Assembly: GCF_007004735.1 (NCBI RefSeq) | Contig: NZ_ML660182.1 | Span: 124,001-188,000 of the forward strand | Source of the DNA: Salinigranum halophilum | GTDB lineage: Archaea > Halobacteriota > Halobacteria > Halobacteriales > Haloferacaceae | Direction of reading: 5' to 3' | DNA length: 64,000 nucleotides | In this document: in pieces, positions 16,654 through 23,851 of the stretch | Layout of the letters: each line of letters begins with the position of its first letter | Position numbering within the stretch: the stretch's first letter is position 1 | Position numbers and translations under genes: made by a program | The notes under the pieces: model-generated | Databases searched by the model: none | The model's input: only the letters and a program-made list of their open reading frames with translations | Told to the model about the DNA's origin: nothing

Positions 16654-17604
16654 TCACGCCGGTGCCGCCAGCGCCTCTCGCACCGTGTCGAGGAACGCCG
16701 CCGGGTGTTCGACGTGTGGGAGCAGTTTCGCGTCGTCGATGACGACCAGCCGCGCGTCGGCCTCGTCGGCGAGGTCACGTCCGTCCGCGAGCGGCGTGAT
16801 GTCGGCCTCCCGCCCCCAGACGAACGTGACGGGGACGTCGAGACCCGAGAGCGCCGCGCCGAGGTCGGCCTCCGAGTTCAGGAAGCCGGAGATGAACGAC
16901 GCGGGCGCGAAGCGAGCGTTGGGCTGGTGGGCGGTCTCCCACTCGTACGCCATCCACTCGTCGGACACGCTGTCCATATCGTAGTAGCCGTGGTCGGCGT
17001 TGAAGTACCGAATCGAGGCTTTCGAGGCGAGCAGGTTGAACAGTGCCGTCCCCACCAGCGGCGCGCGGACGAGTTCGCGCAGCCACGTCAGCCGGTCGGG
17101 GCCGGCGATGGCGGTGGGACAGACGGCGACGAGTCGCGAGACGGAGACGTCGGCGTAGGGGTCCGAGAGCGCGCTGGCGACGTACGCCGTAGTGAGCGAG
17201 GAGACGAGCACCGACGGGGAGTCGTACTCCGCGAGGAAGTCGGCGACGAAGTCCTCGTACAGTGCGGCGGAGTACTGGAGCGGGGGACGGTCCGAACGGC
17301 CGAACCCGGGAAGGTCGGGCGCGACGACGTGGTAGTCGGTCGCGAGGTCGTCGAACACCGTCCGGAACTCGCCGGACGAGCCCGCGGCGTTGATGCCGTG
17401 GAGGAGGACGACCGTCGGGGCGTCCTCGGGCCCCGCTTCGGTGTACGCGACGTCCATCCCGCGCCAGCGGTACGTCCGCTGCACGCCGGCGAGCGGGGGT
17501 TCGAGCGAGTCGGCGGGCTGGGTGAGAAGGCGGTTGAGGGCCGCGAGGCTCCCGGCGGCGGCGACGCCGACACCGGCGGCCTTCGCGAGGCTTCGAGCGT
17601 CCAT
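16654..17604 (-). CDS. alpha/beta hydrolase with an unusual nucleophile elbow
   Basis: A 316-residue alpha/beta-fold hydrolase with a small hydrophobic N-terminus (MDARSLAKAAGVG...), which may be a membrane anchor or poor signal peptide. The oxyanion HG motif is LLHGINAAG; the strand-turn-helix where a GxSxG normally sits reads VSSLTTAY, so the second Ser may serve as the nucleophile with non-Gly neighbours. An Asp in READITPLADG and the His in LLPHVEHPAAFLD complete a possible triad. Substrate unknown. The ATG at 17604 is chosen. Confidence 0.85.
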   Translation of the reverse strand: MDARSLAKAAGVGVAAAGSLAALNRLLTQPADSLEPPLAGVQRTYRWRGMDVAYTEAGPEDAPTVVLLHGINAAGSSGEFRTVFDDLATDYHVVAPDLPGFGRSDRPPLQYSAALYEDFVADFLAEYDSPSVLVSSLTTAYVASALSDPYADVSVSRLVAVCPTAIAGPDRLTWLRELVRAPLVGTALFNLLASKASIRYFNADHGYYDMDSVSDEWMAYEWETAHQPNARFAPASFISGFLNSEADLGAALSGLDVPVTFVWGREADITPLADGRDLADEADARLVVIDDAKLLPHVEHPAAFLDTVREALAAPA

Positions 17605-17652
17605 ACCTGCCCCTGTGCGCGCGAACGACTTGACCCACACGGCCGGTGGTGC

Positions 17653-18336
17653 TCACTCCCGCCCGCGTGCGAACGTCGCGAACGACGGCCGCCACGCCAG
17701 CAGCCCCACCGAAACGACGTACGCCAGGGTCGAGAGGTCGTACGACCAGGTCCCGGTCGCCGTTCCGACCGCTCCTACCGTCCCGCCGACGAGACCCGAG
17801 ACTACGGCGGCGGCGACGGGGAGCGTGCACGACACACACGAGAAGAGCCCGACGGCTCCCCCGACGAGGCCGGACGGCCCCGTGAGTTCGGTCACGAGGC
17901 CGTAGACCAGGTACGCGAGGACGGCGTAGCCGACGGTCTTGAACGGGAACAGCACCACGCGTACGGCGTCGTCGTACAGGAGCGCCGGCCCCCACCCGGG
18001 CGGGAGCGAGAGCACGCGGAGCGTTCCCGCACCCGTGCCCACGCCGAGCGTTCCGTCGAGCCACGCCAGCAGCGCGAAGTAGCCGACGGCGACGCCGAGT
18101 GAGAGCAGTCGGCGTCGCCCCGTCGCGCGCGGCCGCTCCACGACCAGCAGTGCGAGGACGGCGACGTTCAGCCAGACGAACGGGTAGAGGACGTACCGCG
18201 GGGACAACACGCGGTACGACGAGAACGAGAAGTACACGCCGAGGACGAGGAACTCACACGCGATGAGCGCGCCGGCGACGAGCACCAGCGTCCGGGCGTC
18301 GCGGCCGCGGCCGAACGAGGGAACGGCGGTGGTCAC
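17653..18336 (-). CDS. multi-span membrane protein of the copper locus
   Basis: A 227-residue protein with six to seven hydrophobic helices. A Cys pair in GLFSCVSCTLPVAAAVV could bind metal or form a disulfide inside the membrane. I chose the GTG at 18336, which overlaps the stop of the P-type ATPase gene (GTGA), so the two are translationally coupled; an ATG at 18375 would overlap by 43 bases. The linkage suggests a role in copper delivery to the oxidase, but this is position-based. Confidence 0.78.
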   Translation of the reverse strand: MTTAVPSFGRGRDARTLVLVAGALIACEFLVLGVYFSFSSYRVLSPRYVLYPFVWLNVAVLALLVVERPRATGRRRLLSLGVAVGYFALLAWLDGTLGVGTGAGTLRVLSLPPGWGPALLYDDAVRVVLFPFKTVGYAVLAYLVYGLVTELTGPSGLVGGAVGLFSCVSCTLPVAAAVVSGLVGGTVGAVGTATGTWSYDLSTLAYVVSVGLLAWRPSFATFARGRE

Positions 18337-20843
18337 GCGGACGTCCCCCCGTCTCGTGGGTCGCCTGCCTCGCACGCTTGGTCGGTCTCGTCTGGCTCGT
18401 CAGTCTCGTCCGTTCCGCCCCGCCGCGAGAGCGCGTAGGAGCGCCGGGAGTTCAGGACGACGATGATACTGCTCGCGGCCATCGCGACGGCGGCGAAGAG
18501 GGGGTTCAGGAGGCCGATCGCCGCGAGCGGGACGGCGACGACGTTGTAGAGGAACGCCCAGCCGAGGTTCTGTCTGATCCGCGACCGAGTGGCTCGCGTC
18601 ACGTCGAAGACGGTCTCGACGGTGCGGAGGTCGTCGGTCGTGACGACGGCGTCGGCGGCGTCGACGGCGAGCGGCGTGCCGGACTCGAGAGCGATTCCGA
18701 GGTCGGCCGCGGCGAGCGCCGGCGCGTCGTTGCTCCCGTCGCCGACGAACACCACTCTCCCGCCCTCGCGCAGGCGGTCGACCAGCGCGACCTTGGCCTC
18801 CGGGCGTGTGTCGGTGAACACCTCGTCGACGCCCTCGTGTGCGGCGAAACGGGCCGCCGCCGCCTCGCCGTCGCCCGTGATGACGACGACGCGGCGCTCG
18901 TCGGCGAGCGAGTCGACGACCGTCTCCCACTCCGGCCGCGGGTCGTCGCCGGCGACCACGAGTCCCCGCGCGCGCCCCGCCCAGCCGACGAGCGCCGGCA
19001 CGGCCCCCGACTCGCGGGCGTCCGTCGCCCGCCGACGGAGTTCCGCGGGGAGCGCCCACCCCCGCGCGGCGAAGAGGTCGGCGCTCCCGACGAGCGCCTC
19101 ACGGCCCCCGACCGTCCCCGAGACACCCCGGCCGGGGTGGGCCTCCACGTCCGTAATCTCCCGGCCGCCGTCGGGAGCCGTCAGCCGACCGTCGGCGGGG
19201 TCAGTGCCGGGCGGCAGCGCGCTCTCGTCCGTGCGTTCCGCCGCAGCGACGATGGCGTCTGCGACCGGATGGTCGGCGAACTGCTCGAGCGCCCCCGCGA
19301 CGGCGAGCGTCTCCGGGTCGCCCTCGACCGCCTGGACCGCCATCCGCCCCGTCGTCAGCGTCCCCGTCTTGTCGAAGGCGACGACGTCCGTCTCCGTGGC
19401 CCGTTCGAACAGTTCGCCCGAACGGACGACGACACCCCGCGAGAGGGCCTCGCTCACGCCGCTGGCGACGGCCATCGGCGTCGCGAGTCCGAGGGCGCAG
19501 GGACAGGAGACGACGAGGACCGTGAGCCCGGTCAAGAGCGCGGTGGTGGGCGTGGCACCGAGTGTGAGGTGCGCCACTGTCGCGACGGCGGCGAGCGCGA
19601 AGACGACCGGGACGAACACGCCCGCGAGGCGGTCGGCGAGCCGTTGTGCGCCCGACGTCGTCCGGAGGCTCCACTGCAGTTCGACGAGTCGGTCGAGCGT
19701 CCGCGTCGCCTCGGCGTCCGCGGTGACGACCAGCCCTCCCTCGCGCAGGAGCGACCCGCCGAGGACGTCGTCGCCCGCCTCGCGGCGGACGGGTCGGGAC
19801 TCCCCCGTGAGGAGCGACTCGTCGACCGCGCCCGACCCGTCGGCGACGACGCCGTCGACGGGGACTGGCTCGCCCGCCCGGACGACCACCTCGTCGCCTC
19901 CCTGCACCTCGTCGAGCGACACCGTCTCGGTCCCCGTTTCGGTCCGCACGCGCGCCTCGGAGACCCGGCGCTCGGAGAGGTCTTTCAGGTCGCCGGCCGC
20001 CGTCTCGCGCAGCCGTTCCTCGTAGTAGCCGCCGATAGAGACGGCGAGGACGACCACGACGGTGATGTCGAAGTAGAGCTCGTTGGCCCCCGTGAGCACG
20101 AGAAGCGTCGAGTAGACGTACGCCGTCGTCGCCGCGGTGGCGACGAGGAGGTCCATGTTCGGCTCGCGCGCCCTGAGGCTGACGTACGCCCCCCGGAGGA
20201 TGGGAAAGCCCGTGTAGCCGAGGACGACGGTCGTCATCACCCAGATGTTGGCGACGAGGTAGACGCCCGCGGCCGAGGAGACGTCGAACAGCAAGAGCGA
20301 GGCGTCGACGCCCACGTAGGTCGGATAGAGGAAGAGGACGTACCACAGCATGGTCATCATGCCGAAGAAGCCGCCGACGAGGAGCCGACCGACCTGGTCG
20401 GACGCGTCGCGCTCGCCCTCGCTGTCGACGTCGCGCGCGCGGTAGCCGAGTCCGTCGATGCGCGTGGCGAGGTCCGCCGTCTCGAGCCCGGGGGCGTGGC
20501 TCACCTTCACCAGCCCCGAGGCGTAGCTGGCGTCGGCGTCGTACACCGCCCCGTCGCGGAGCCGCGACTCGACGAACGACTCGCAGGTCGCACAGTGCAT
20601 GCCGTCCACGGCGAGGTACGACTCGACGGCGTCCTCGGGGAGGGGCTCGTCGGCGTCGGGACTGTCCGTCCCCTCGTCGAGTGCCGCGTCGACCTCGTCG
20701 GGGCTCAGTTCGGTCGACGCGGCGTCGTCGAGTGTCCGGGCCACGACGAGACAGCCCTGACAGCAGAACACCCCGTCGACGTCCTCGGCCGTGACCGGCG
20801 GGTCGGGCGTCGGGAGGTCACAGAGCGTGCAGCGGTCGGTCAT
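18333..20843 (-). CDS. copA: copper-type P1B ATPase (CopA/CcoI-like)
   Basis: Heavy-metal translocating ATPase of 836 residues. The order is: an N-terminal Cys-rich metal domain (CTLC at 5-8, FCCQGC near 27-31), a long acidic linker, an HMA domain with GMHCATC (C84, C87), membrane helices, the CPC motif near 446-448 (SCPCALGLATP), the phosphorylated Asp in DKTGT near 489, the HP motif (ADHPVADA) and GDGSNDAPA near 698. The extra N-terminal Cys domain is like CcoI/FixI, which feeds copper to cytochrome oxidases. Its SafE-like upstream partner and the divergent ba3 oxidase operon support oxidase assembly as well as copper export. Confidence 0.95.
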   Translation of the reverse strand: MTDRCTLCDLPTPDPPVTAEDVDGVFCCQGCLVVARTLDDAASTELSPDEVDAALDEGTDSPDADEPLPEDAVESYLAVDGMHCATCESFVESRLRDGAVYDADASYASGLVKVSHAPGLETADLATRIDGLGYRARDVDSEGERDASDQVGRLLVGGFFGMMTMLWYVLFLYPTYVGVDASLLLFDVSSAAGVYLVANIWVMTTVVLGYTGFPILRGAYVSLRAREPNMDLLVATAATTAYVYSTLLVLTGANELYFDITVVVVLAVSIGGYYEERLRETAAGDLKDLSERRVSEARVRTETGTETVSLDEVQGGDEVVVRAGEPVPVDGVVADGSGAVDESLLTGESRPVRREAGDDVLGGSLLREGGLVVTADAEATRTLDRLVELQWSLRTTSGAQRLADRLAGVFVPVVFALAAVATVAHLTLGATPTTALLTGLTVLVVSCPCALGLATPMAVASGVSEALSRGVVVRSGELFERATETDVVAFDKTGTLTTGRMAVQAVEGDPETLAVAGALEQFADHPVADAIVAAAERTDESALPPGTDPADGRLTAPDGGREITDVEAHPGRGVSGTVGGREALVGSADLFAARGWALPAELRRRATDARESGAVPALVGWAGRARGLVVAGDDPRPEWETVVDSLADERRVVVITGDGEAAAARFAAHEGVDEVFTDTRPEAKVALVDRLREGGRVVFVGDGSNDAPALAAADLGIALESGTPLAVDAADAVVTTDDLRTVETVFDVTRATRSRIRQNLGWAFLYNVVAVPLAAIGLLNPLFAAVAMAASSIIVVLNSRRSYALSRRGGTDETDEPDETDQACEAGDPRDGGTSA

Positions 20844-20852
20844 CCCTCGAGG

Positions 20853-21659
20853 TCACCCCAGTGGCTGGTAGACGGGGATGTGGACGTGCGGGAGCAGGTC
20901 GACTCCGAGCAGCATCAGTCCGTGTGCGAGCGGGATGTACCCCAACAGGAGGAAGGCGACACCGAGGACGCGGTGGAGCCGCACCCGGTTCGTCGGCGCG
21001 ATGCCGTCGAGCGCGCCGACGGCGAGCCCCGACGCGAACAACGTCGGGAACGTGCCGAGGCCGACCAGCGCGAGCGAGACCGCGCCGGCGACGGGCGAGC
21101 CGCGGGCGAGCGCGTAGAGGTAGACGGGGTAGAGGATGGGACACGGCAAGAGCGCGTGGACCATCCCCAGTCCGACGATGCGCGGGCCGCCGACCCAGCG
21201 GTCGACGCGTGCGGTCAGCGCGCCCGACACGCGGGCGAACGCGCCACCGAGCCCGGGAATCGAGGCGCCGTGACCGCTGCTCCCGGCGGCGTAGGTCGCG
21301 CCGGTGACGAGGATGAACGCGCCCGCGGCGACGCCGGCGACCCCCCGGACGGGCGTGGCGATGCGCGCGAACGAGGCGGCGTCGAAGACGACCGCGCCGA
21401 GGCCGCCGAGGAGGAGGCCAGCGAGCGCGTAGCCCGCCGTCCGTCCGAGGTTGAACAGCGCGTGCTGGCGGACCGCTCGGCCCCGTCCCGCTGACGACGA
21501 CATCCGGTCGGCGTACAGCCCGACGAGCGGGCCACACATCCCGAGACAGTGTGCGCCCCCCAGCAGGCCGATGACGAGGAAGACGAGCAGTTCCGGGGTG
21601 GCGACGCCGACCGCCTCAGTGACAGCCACGGCCGCGACGGCCCACCCGAGGACGACCAC
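20853..21659 (-). CDS. SafE/DsbD-like membrane protein of the copper locus
   Basis: A 268-residue membrane protein with six or more helices of the TauE/SafE (DsbD_2) type. The signature GGAHCLGMCGP near residue 35 carries a Cys-Met-Cys motif well suited to Cu(I) or disulfide exchange, and the second half-repeat has VHALLPCPILYPVYL. Genes of this type stand beside ccoI in bacteria, which supports a copper-assembly role. The start is a GTG at 21659; an internal start is possible. The ATPase gene follows after 9 bases. Confidence 0.88.
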   Translation of the reverse strand: MVVLGWAVAAVAVTEAVGVATPELLVFLVIGLLGGAHCLGMCGPLVGLYADRMSSSAGRGRAVRQHALFNLGRTAGYALAGLLLGGLGAVVFDAASFARIATPVRGVAGVAAGAFILVTGATYAAGSSGHGASIPGLGGAFARVSGALTARVDRWVGGPRIVGLGMVHALLPCPILYPVYLYALARGSPVAGAVSLALVGLGTFPTLFASGLAVGALDGIAPTNRVRLHRVLGVAFLLLGYIPLAHGLMLLGVDLLPHVHIPVYQPLG

Positions 21660-21665
21660 CGGCTG

Positions 21666-21863
21666 TCACCCCCGTGACGGGCGGACGGTGTCCTCCGACG
21701 GCGAGAACATCAAAAAGAGCGCGAGGCCGATGATGAGCACGCTCACGAGCGAGAGTGCGACGATGAAGGTGTCGTTGAGGAGGATGAAGACGGCGACGGG
21801 CAACAGTGCGAGCAGTGCGAGCACGACCGCAGTGCGAAGGTCCCAGTTCGTCGGTAGACTCAT
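21666..21863 (-). CDS. small two-span membrane protein, possible ba3 oxidase subunit
   Basis: A 65-residue protein with two hydrophobic helices (about 10-30 and 32-54) and a short charged tail. It is the first gene of the minus-strand copper set, beside and divergent from the oxidase operon. Small proteins of this shape are often annotated as ba3-oxidase subunits (CbaD-like) in haloarchaea, which I recall only generally. No cofactor motif. The start is the ATG at 21863. Confidence 0.75.
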   Translation of the reverse strand: MSLPTNWDLRTAVVLALLALLPVAVFILLNDTFIVALSLVSVLIIGLALFLMFSPSEDTVRPSRG

Positions 21864-22086
21864 ACCCGCCGATAAGCGAACAAGAGTACATAAATCACAC
21901 TCCGATTACCACCGGTCTGGAGACGGTGGAGTCGAACACCAGTGCGATTACACGGTTAAGTCGTCTCCTGGTCCTCGCCAACCGGGACCGACACGAACCT
22001 TTTAGAAGGTGGTCTACTCAACGGCACCGTATGGGACGGTTATCCACCAGCAATCGTGCGCGTGAGGGCCGCGGAGGGATCGGTTA
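21864..22086. promoter_or_regulatory. divergent promoters, copper set / ba3 oxidase operon
   Basis: A TATA-like ATAAATC (about 21890-21897) is the right distance from the ATG at 21863 for the minus strand. For the plus strand the best match is CTTTTAGA (about 21999-22006), about 85 bases before the GTG/ATG region at 22087, implying a leader. That box sits inside the inverted repeat ACCTT-TTAG-AAGGT (21997-22010), a possible operator. The binding protein is unknown. Confidence 0.45.
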
Positions 22087-23277
22087 ATGTCGGGACAGAC
22101 GCGTCGCGACGTGCTCCGTGGCGGCGCTGTCGCGGGGGCGGCGGCGCTCGGGGCCGGCGCCGCCGCAACGCCTGCGGCCGCACAGAGCGACGACTACGAC
22201 GGGTGGCTCTCCGACGTCGACAACTACGACGGGACGACGGAGGACCTCACGGGACAGGACGCCGTCGAGATCGAGGTCGGCGCGCAGGGCAACGGCGGGA
22301 CGTTCGCGTACGCCCCGCCCGCGGTCCGGGTGAGTCCGGGGACGACGGTGACGTTCAACTGGACGTCGAACACCCACAACGTCCTCCTCGAAGAACAGCC
22401 GTCGGAGTCGGACTGGGAGGGCTACTCGCCCATCGAGAACACCGGCTTCACGCTCGAACACACGTTCGAGGTCGAAGGCGTCTACAAGTACTACTGCGAG
22501 CCACACCTCTCGCTCGGCATGAAGGGGGTCGTCGTCGTCGAACAGAGCGCCGACGGCCCGGTCGTCGAGGCCGAGTACGGTGACTGGTTCTCTGACGTCG
22601 ACAACTTCGACGGGACGACGGAGAACCTGACCGGCCAGGACACGGTCGAGGTCGAGGTCGGCGCGCAGGGCAACGGCGGGACGTTCGCGTACGCCCCGCC
22701 CGCGGTCCGGGTGAGTCCGGGGACGACGGTGACGTTCAACTGGACGTCGAACACTCACAACGTCCTCATCGAAGACCAACCGGAGGACGGCGGGTGGGAG
22801 GGCCACTCGCCCATCGAGAACACCGGCTTCACCTACGAGCACACGTTCGAGACGCCCGGCGTCTACCTGTACTACTGTGAGCCGCACCTCTCGCTCGGGA
22901 TGAAAGGTGCCATCGTCGTCGGCGGCGCACCCGGTGGCGGCGGCGCAGAGGGTGGGGGCGAGCCCTCGGCCGGGGCCATCCGCCTGCTGCAGGTCACACA
23001 GGGCGTCCTGGGCGTGGTCTTCCTCGCCATCCTCGGCCTCGCCGCGTACGTCGCTGTCAATCGACAGCAGTATCCGGCCGCAGAGCCCGACGTCGTCGAG
23101 CGAGAACCGACCGCAGAGGCCGCGTTCGAAGAACCGAACGTCGAGATCGAACACGACGACTTCGACCCCGTCGGGACGTTCACGGTCATCCTCGGCTACT
23201 TCGCCATCCTCGTCTTGATGTGGGTGTTCATGTACTTCGTGGAGTTCCTCGGTAACGGTCCAACGGTGGTGGGATAA
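22087..23277 (+). CDS. membrane-bound tandem double halocyanin, electron donor of the ba3 oxidase
   Basis: A 396-residue exported protein. It has a Tat signal (TRRDVLRGGAV, cleavage near residue 33) and two plastocyanin-like domains (about 40-155 and 165-285), each with a full type 1 copper ligand set: His in NTHNVL, Cys and His in YYCEPHLSLGM, Met in LGM. A Gly-rich linker leads to a membrane helix (about 300-322) and, after an acidic stretch, a second (about 368-390). It stands one base before the oxidase subunit II gene, so it is probably the electron-delivering partner of the ba3 oxidase. The two domains share 103 identical bases. Confidence 0.93.
   Translation: MSGQTRRDVLRGGAVAGAAALGAGAAATPAAAQSDDYDGWLSDVDNYDGTTEDLTGQDAVEIEVGAQGNGGTFAYAPPAVRVSPGTTVTFNWTSNTHNVLLEEQPSESDWEGYSPIENTGFTLEHTFEVEGVYKYYCEPHLSLGMKGVVVVEQSADGPVVEAEYGDWFSDVDNFDGTTENLTGQDTVEVEVGAQGNGGTFAYAPPAVRVSPGTTVTFNWTSNTHNVLIEDQPEDGGWEGHSPIENTGFTYEHTFETPGVYLYYCEPHLSLGMKGAIVVGGAPGGGGAEGGGEPSAGAIRLLQVTQGVLGVVFLAILGLAAYVAVNRQQYPAAEPDVVEREPTAEAAFEEPNVEIEHDDFDPVGTFTVILGYFAILVLMWVFMYFVEFLGNGPTVVG
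22271..22373 (+). repeat. 103-base direct repeat, first copy (in halocyanin domain 1)
   Basis: Identical to 22652-22754, offset 381 bases (127 codons, in frame). It covers the beta strands before the first copper His. Synonymous positions are identical too, which points to recent duplication or gene conversion. Confidence 0.9.
22652..22754 (+). repeat. 103-base direct repeat, second copy (in halocyanin domain 2)
   Basis: Second copy of the perfect repeat at 22271-22373; the sequences diverge at 22374/22755 with a CAC-C to CAC-T change inside the copper His region and differ more further downstream. Confidence 0.9.
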
Positions 23278-23278
23278 G

Positions 23279-23851
23279 ATGGAGATACACCGCTTCGAGA
23301 AGCTCTGGGTCGCACTGGCACTCTTGCTCATCGTCGGGTTCATCGGCACCGTCACGTACGGTGCCGTCGGGGCCGGCGTGAAGATGGTCGACGACAGCGG
23401 CGGAACCGTCGACCCCAACGCGTTGAACGACCACCCGCGATTCGGCGAGCCCGGGACGTACCAGACGGGCGAGAACGAGTACGACGTGTACGTCATCTCC
23501 CGGCAGTTCCTCTTCGAACCCGGGACGAACCAGCCCATCCGTGTCCCCGCAGGGTCGACCGTGACGTTCCACATCACGTCGAGCGACGTCATCCACGGCT
23601 TCGAGGTCGCCGGCACGAACGTCAACACGATGGCGATTCCCGGCCAGGTGGCACGGGTCACCGTCCAGTTCGAGGAGGCACGCAACTACGGTATCATCTG
23701 CCACGAGTACTGTGGAGCGGCCCACCACACGATGGAGGGGCAACTCCAGGTCGTGCCGCAGTCGGAGTTCTCGAGCGCGGACCTCCAGAACCCTGCTGTC
23801 GCCGACCGTGACGAGCCCGTGAGCGACGTCGACGAGGAGGAGACCGAATAA
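23279..23851 (+). CDS. cbaB: ba3-type cytochrome oxidase subunit II
   Basis: Carries the binuclear CuA centre that takes electrons from the blue-copper donor. The 190-residue protein has one N-terminal membrane helix (about 9-32) and a cupredoxin domain with the ligands His in VIHGFEV, Cys-x3-Cys in CHEYCGAAHHTM, His and Met in the same loop. The single helix and short length are typical of ba3-type oxidases, not aa3. It starts one base after the halocyanin stop and its own stop overlaps the ATG of subunit I (TAATG). The acidic C-terminus is long. Confidence 0.95.
   Translation: MEIHRFEKLWVALALLLIVGFIGTVTYGAVGAGVKMVDDSGGTVDPNALNDHPRFGEPGTYQTGENEYDVYVISRQFLFEPGTNQPIRVPAGSTVTFHITSSDVIHGFEVAGTNVNTMAIPGQVARVTVQFEEARNYGIICHEYCGAAHHTMEGQLQVVPQSEFSSADLQNPAVADRDEPVSDVDEEETE

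Noticed and set aside
18378-21494. A 1038-codon open frame on the plus strand
   Set aside because: It is antisense to the copper ATPase and SafE genes, which have complete family motifs. The product is Arg-, Asp- and Gly-rich without domains, a usual by-product of GC-rich DNA.
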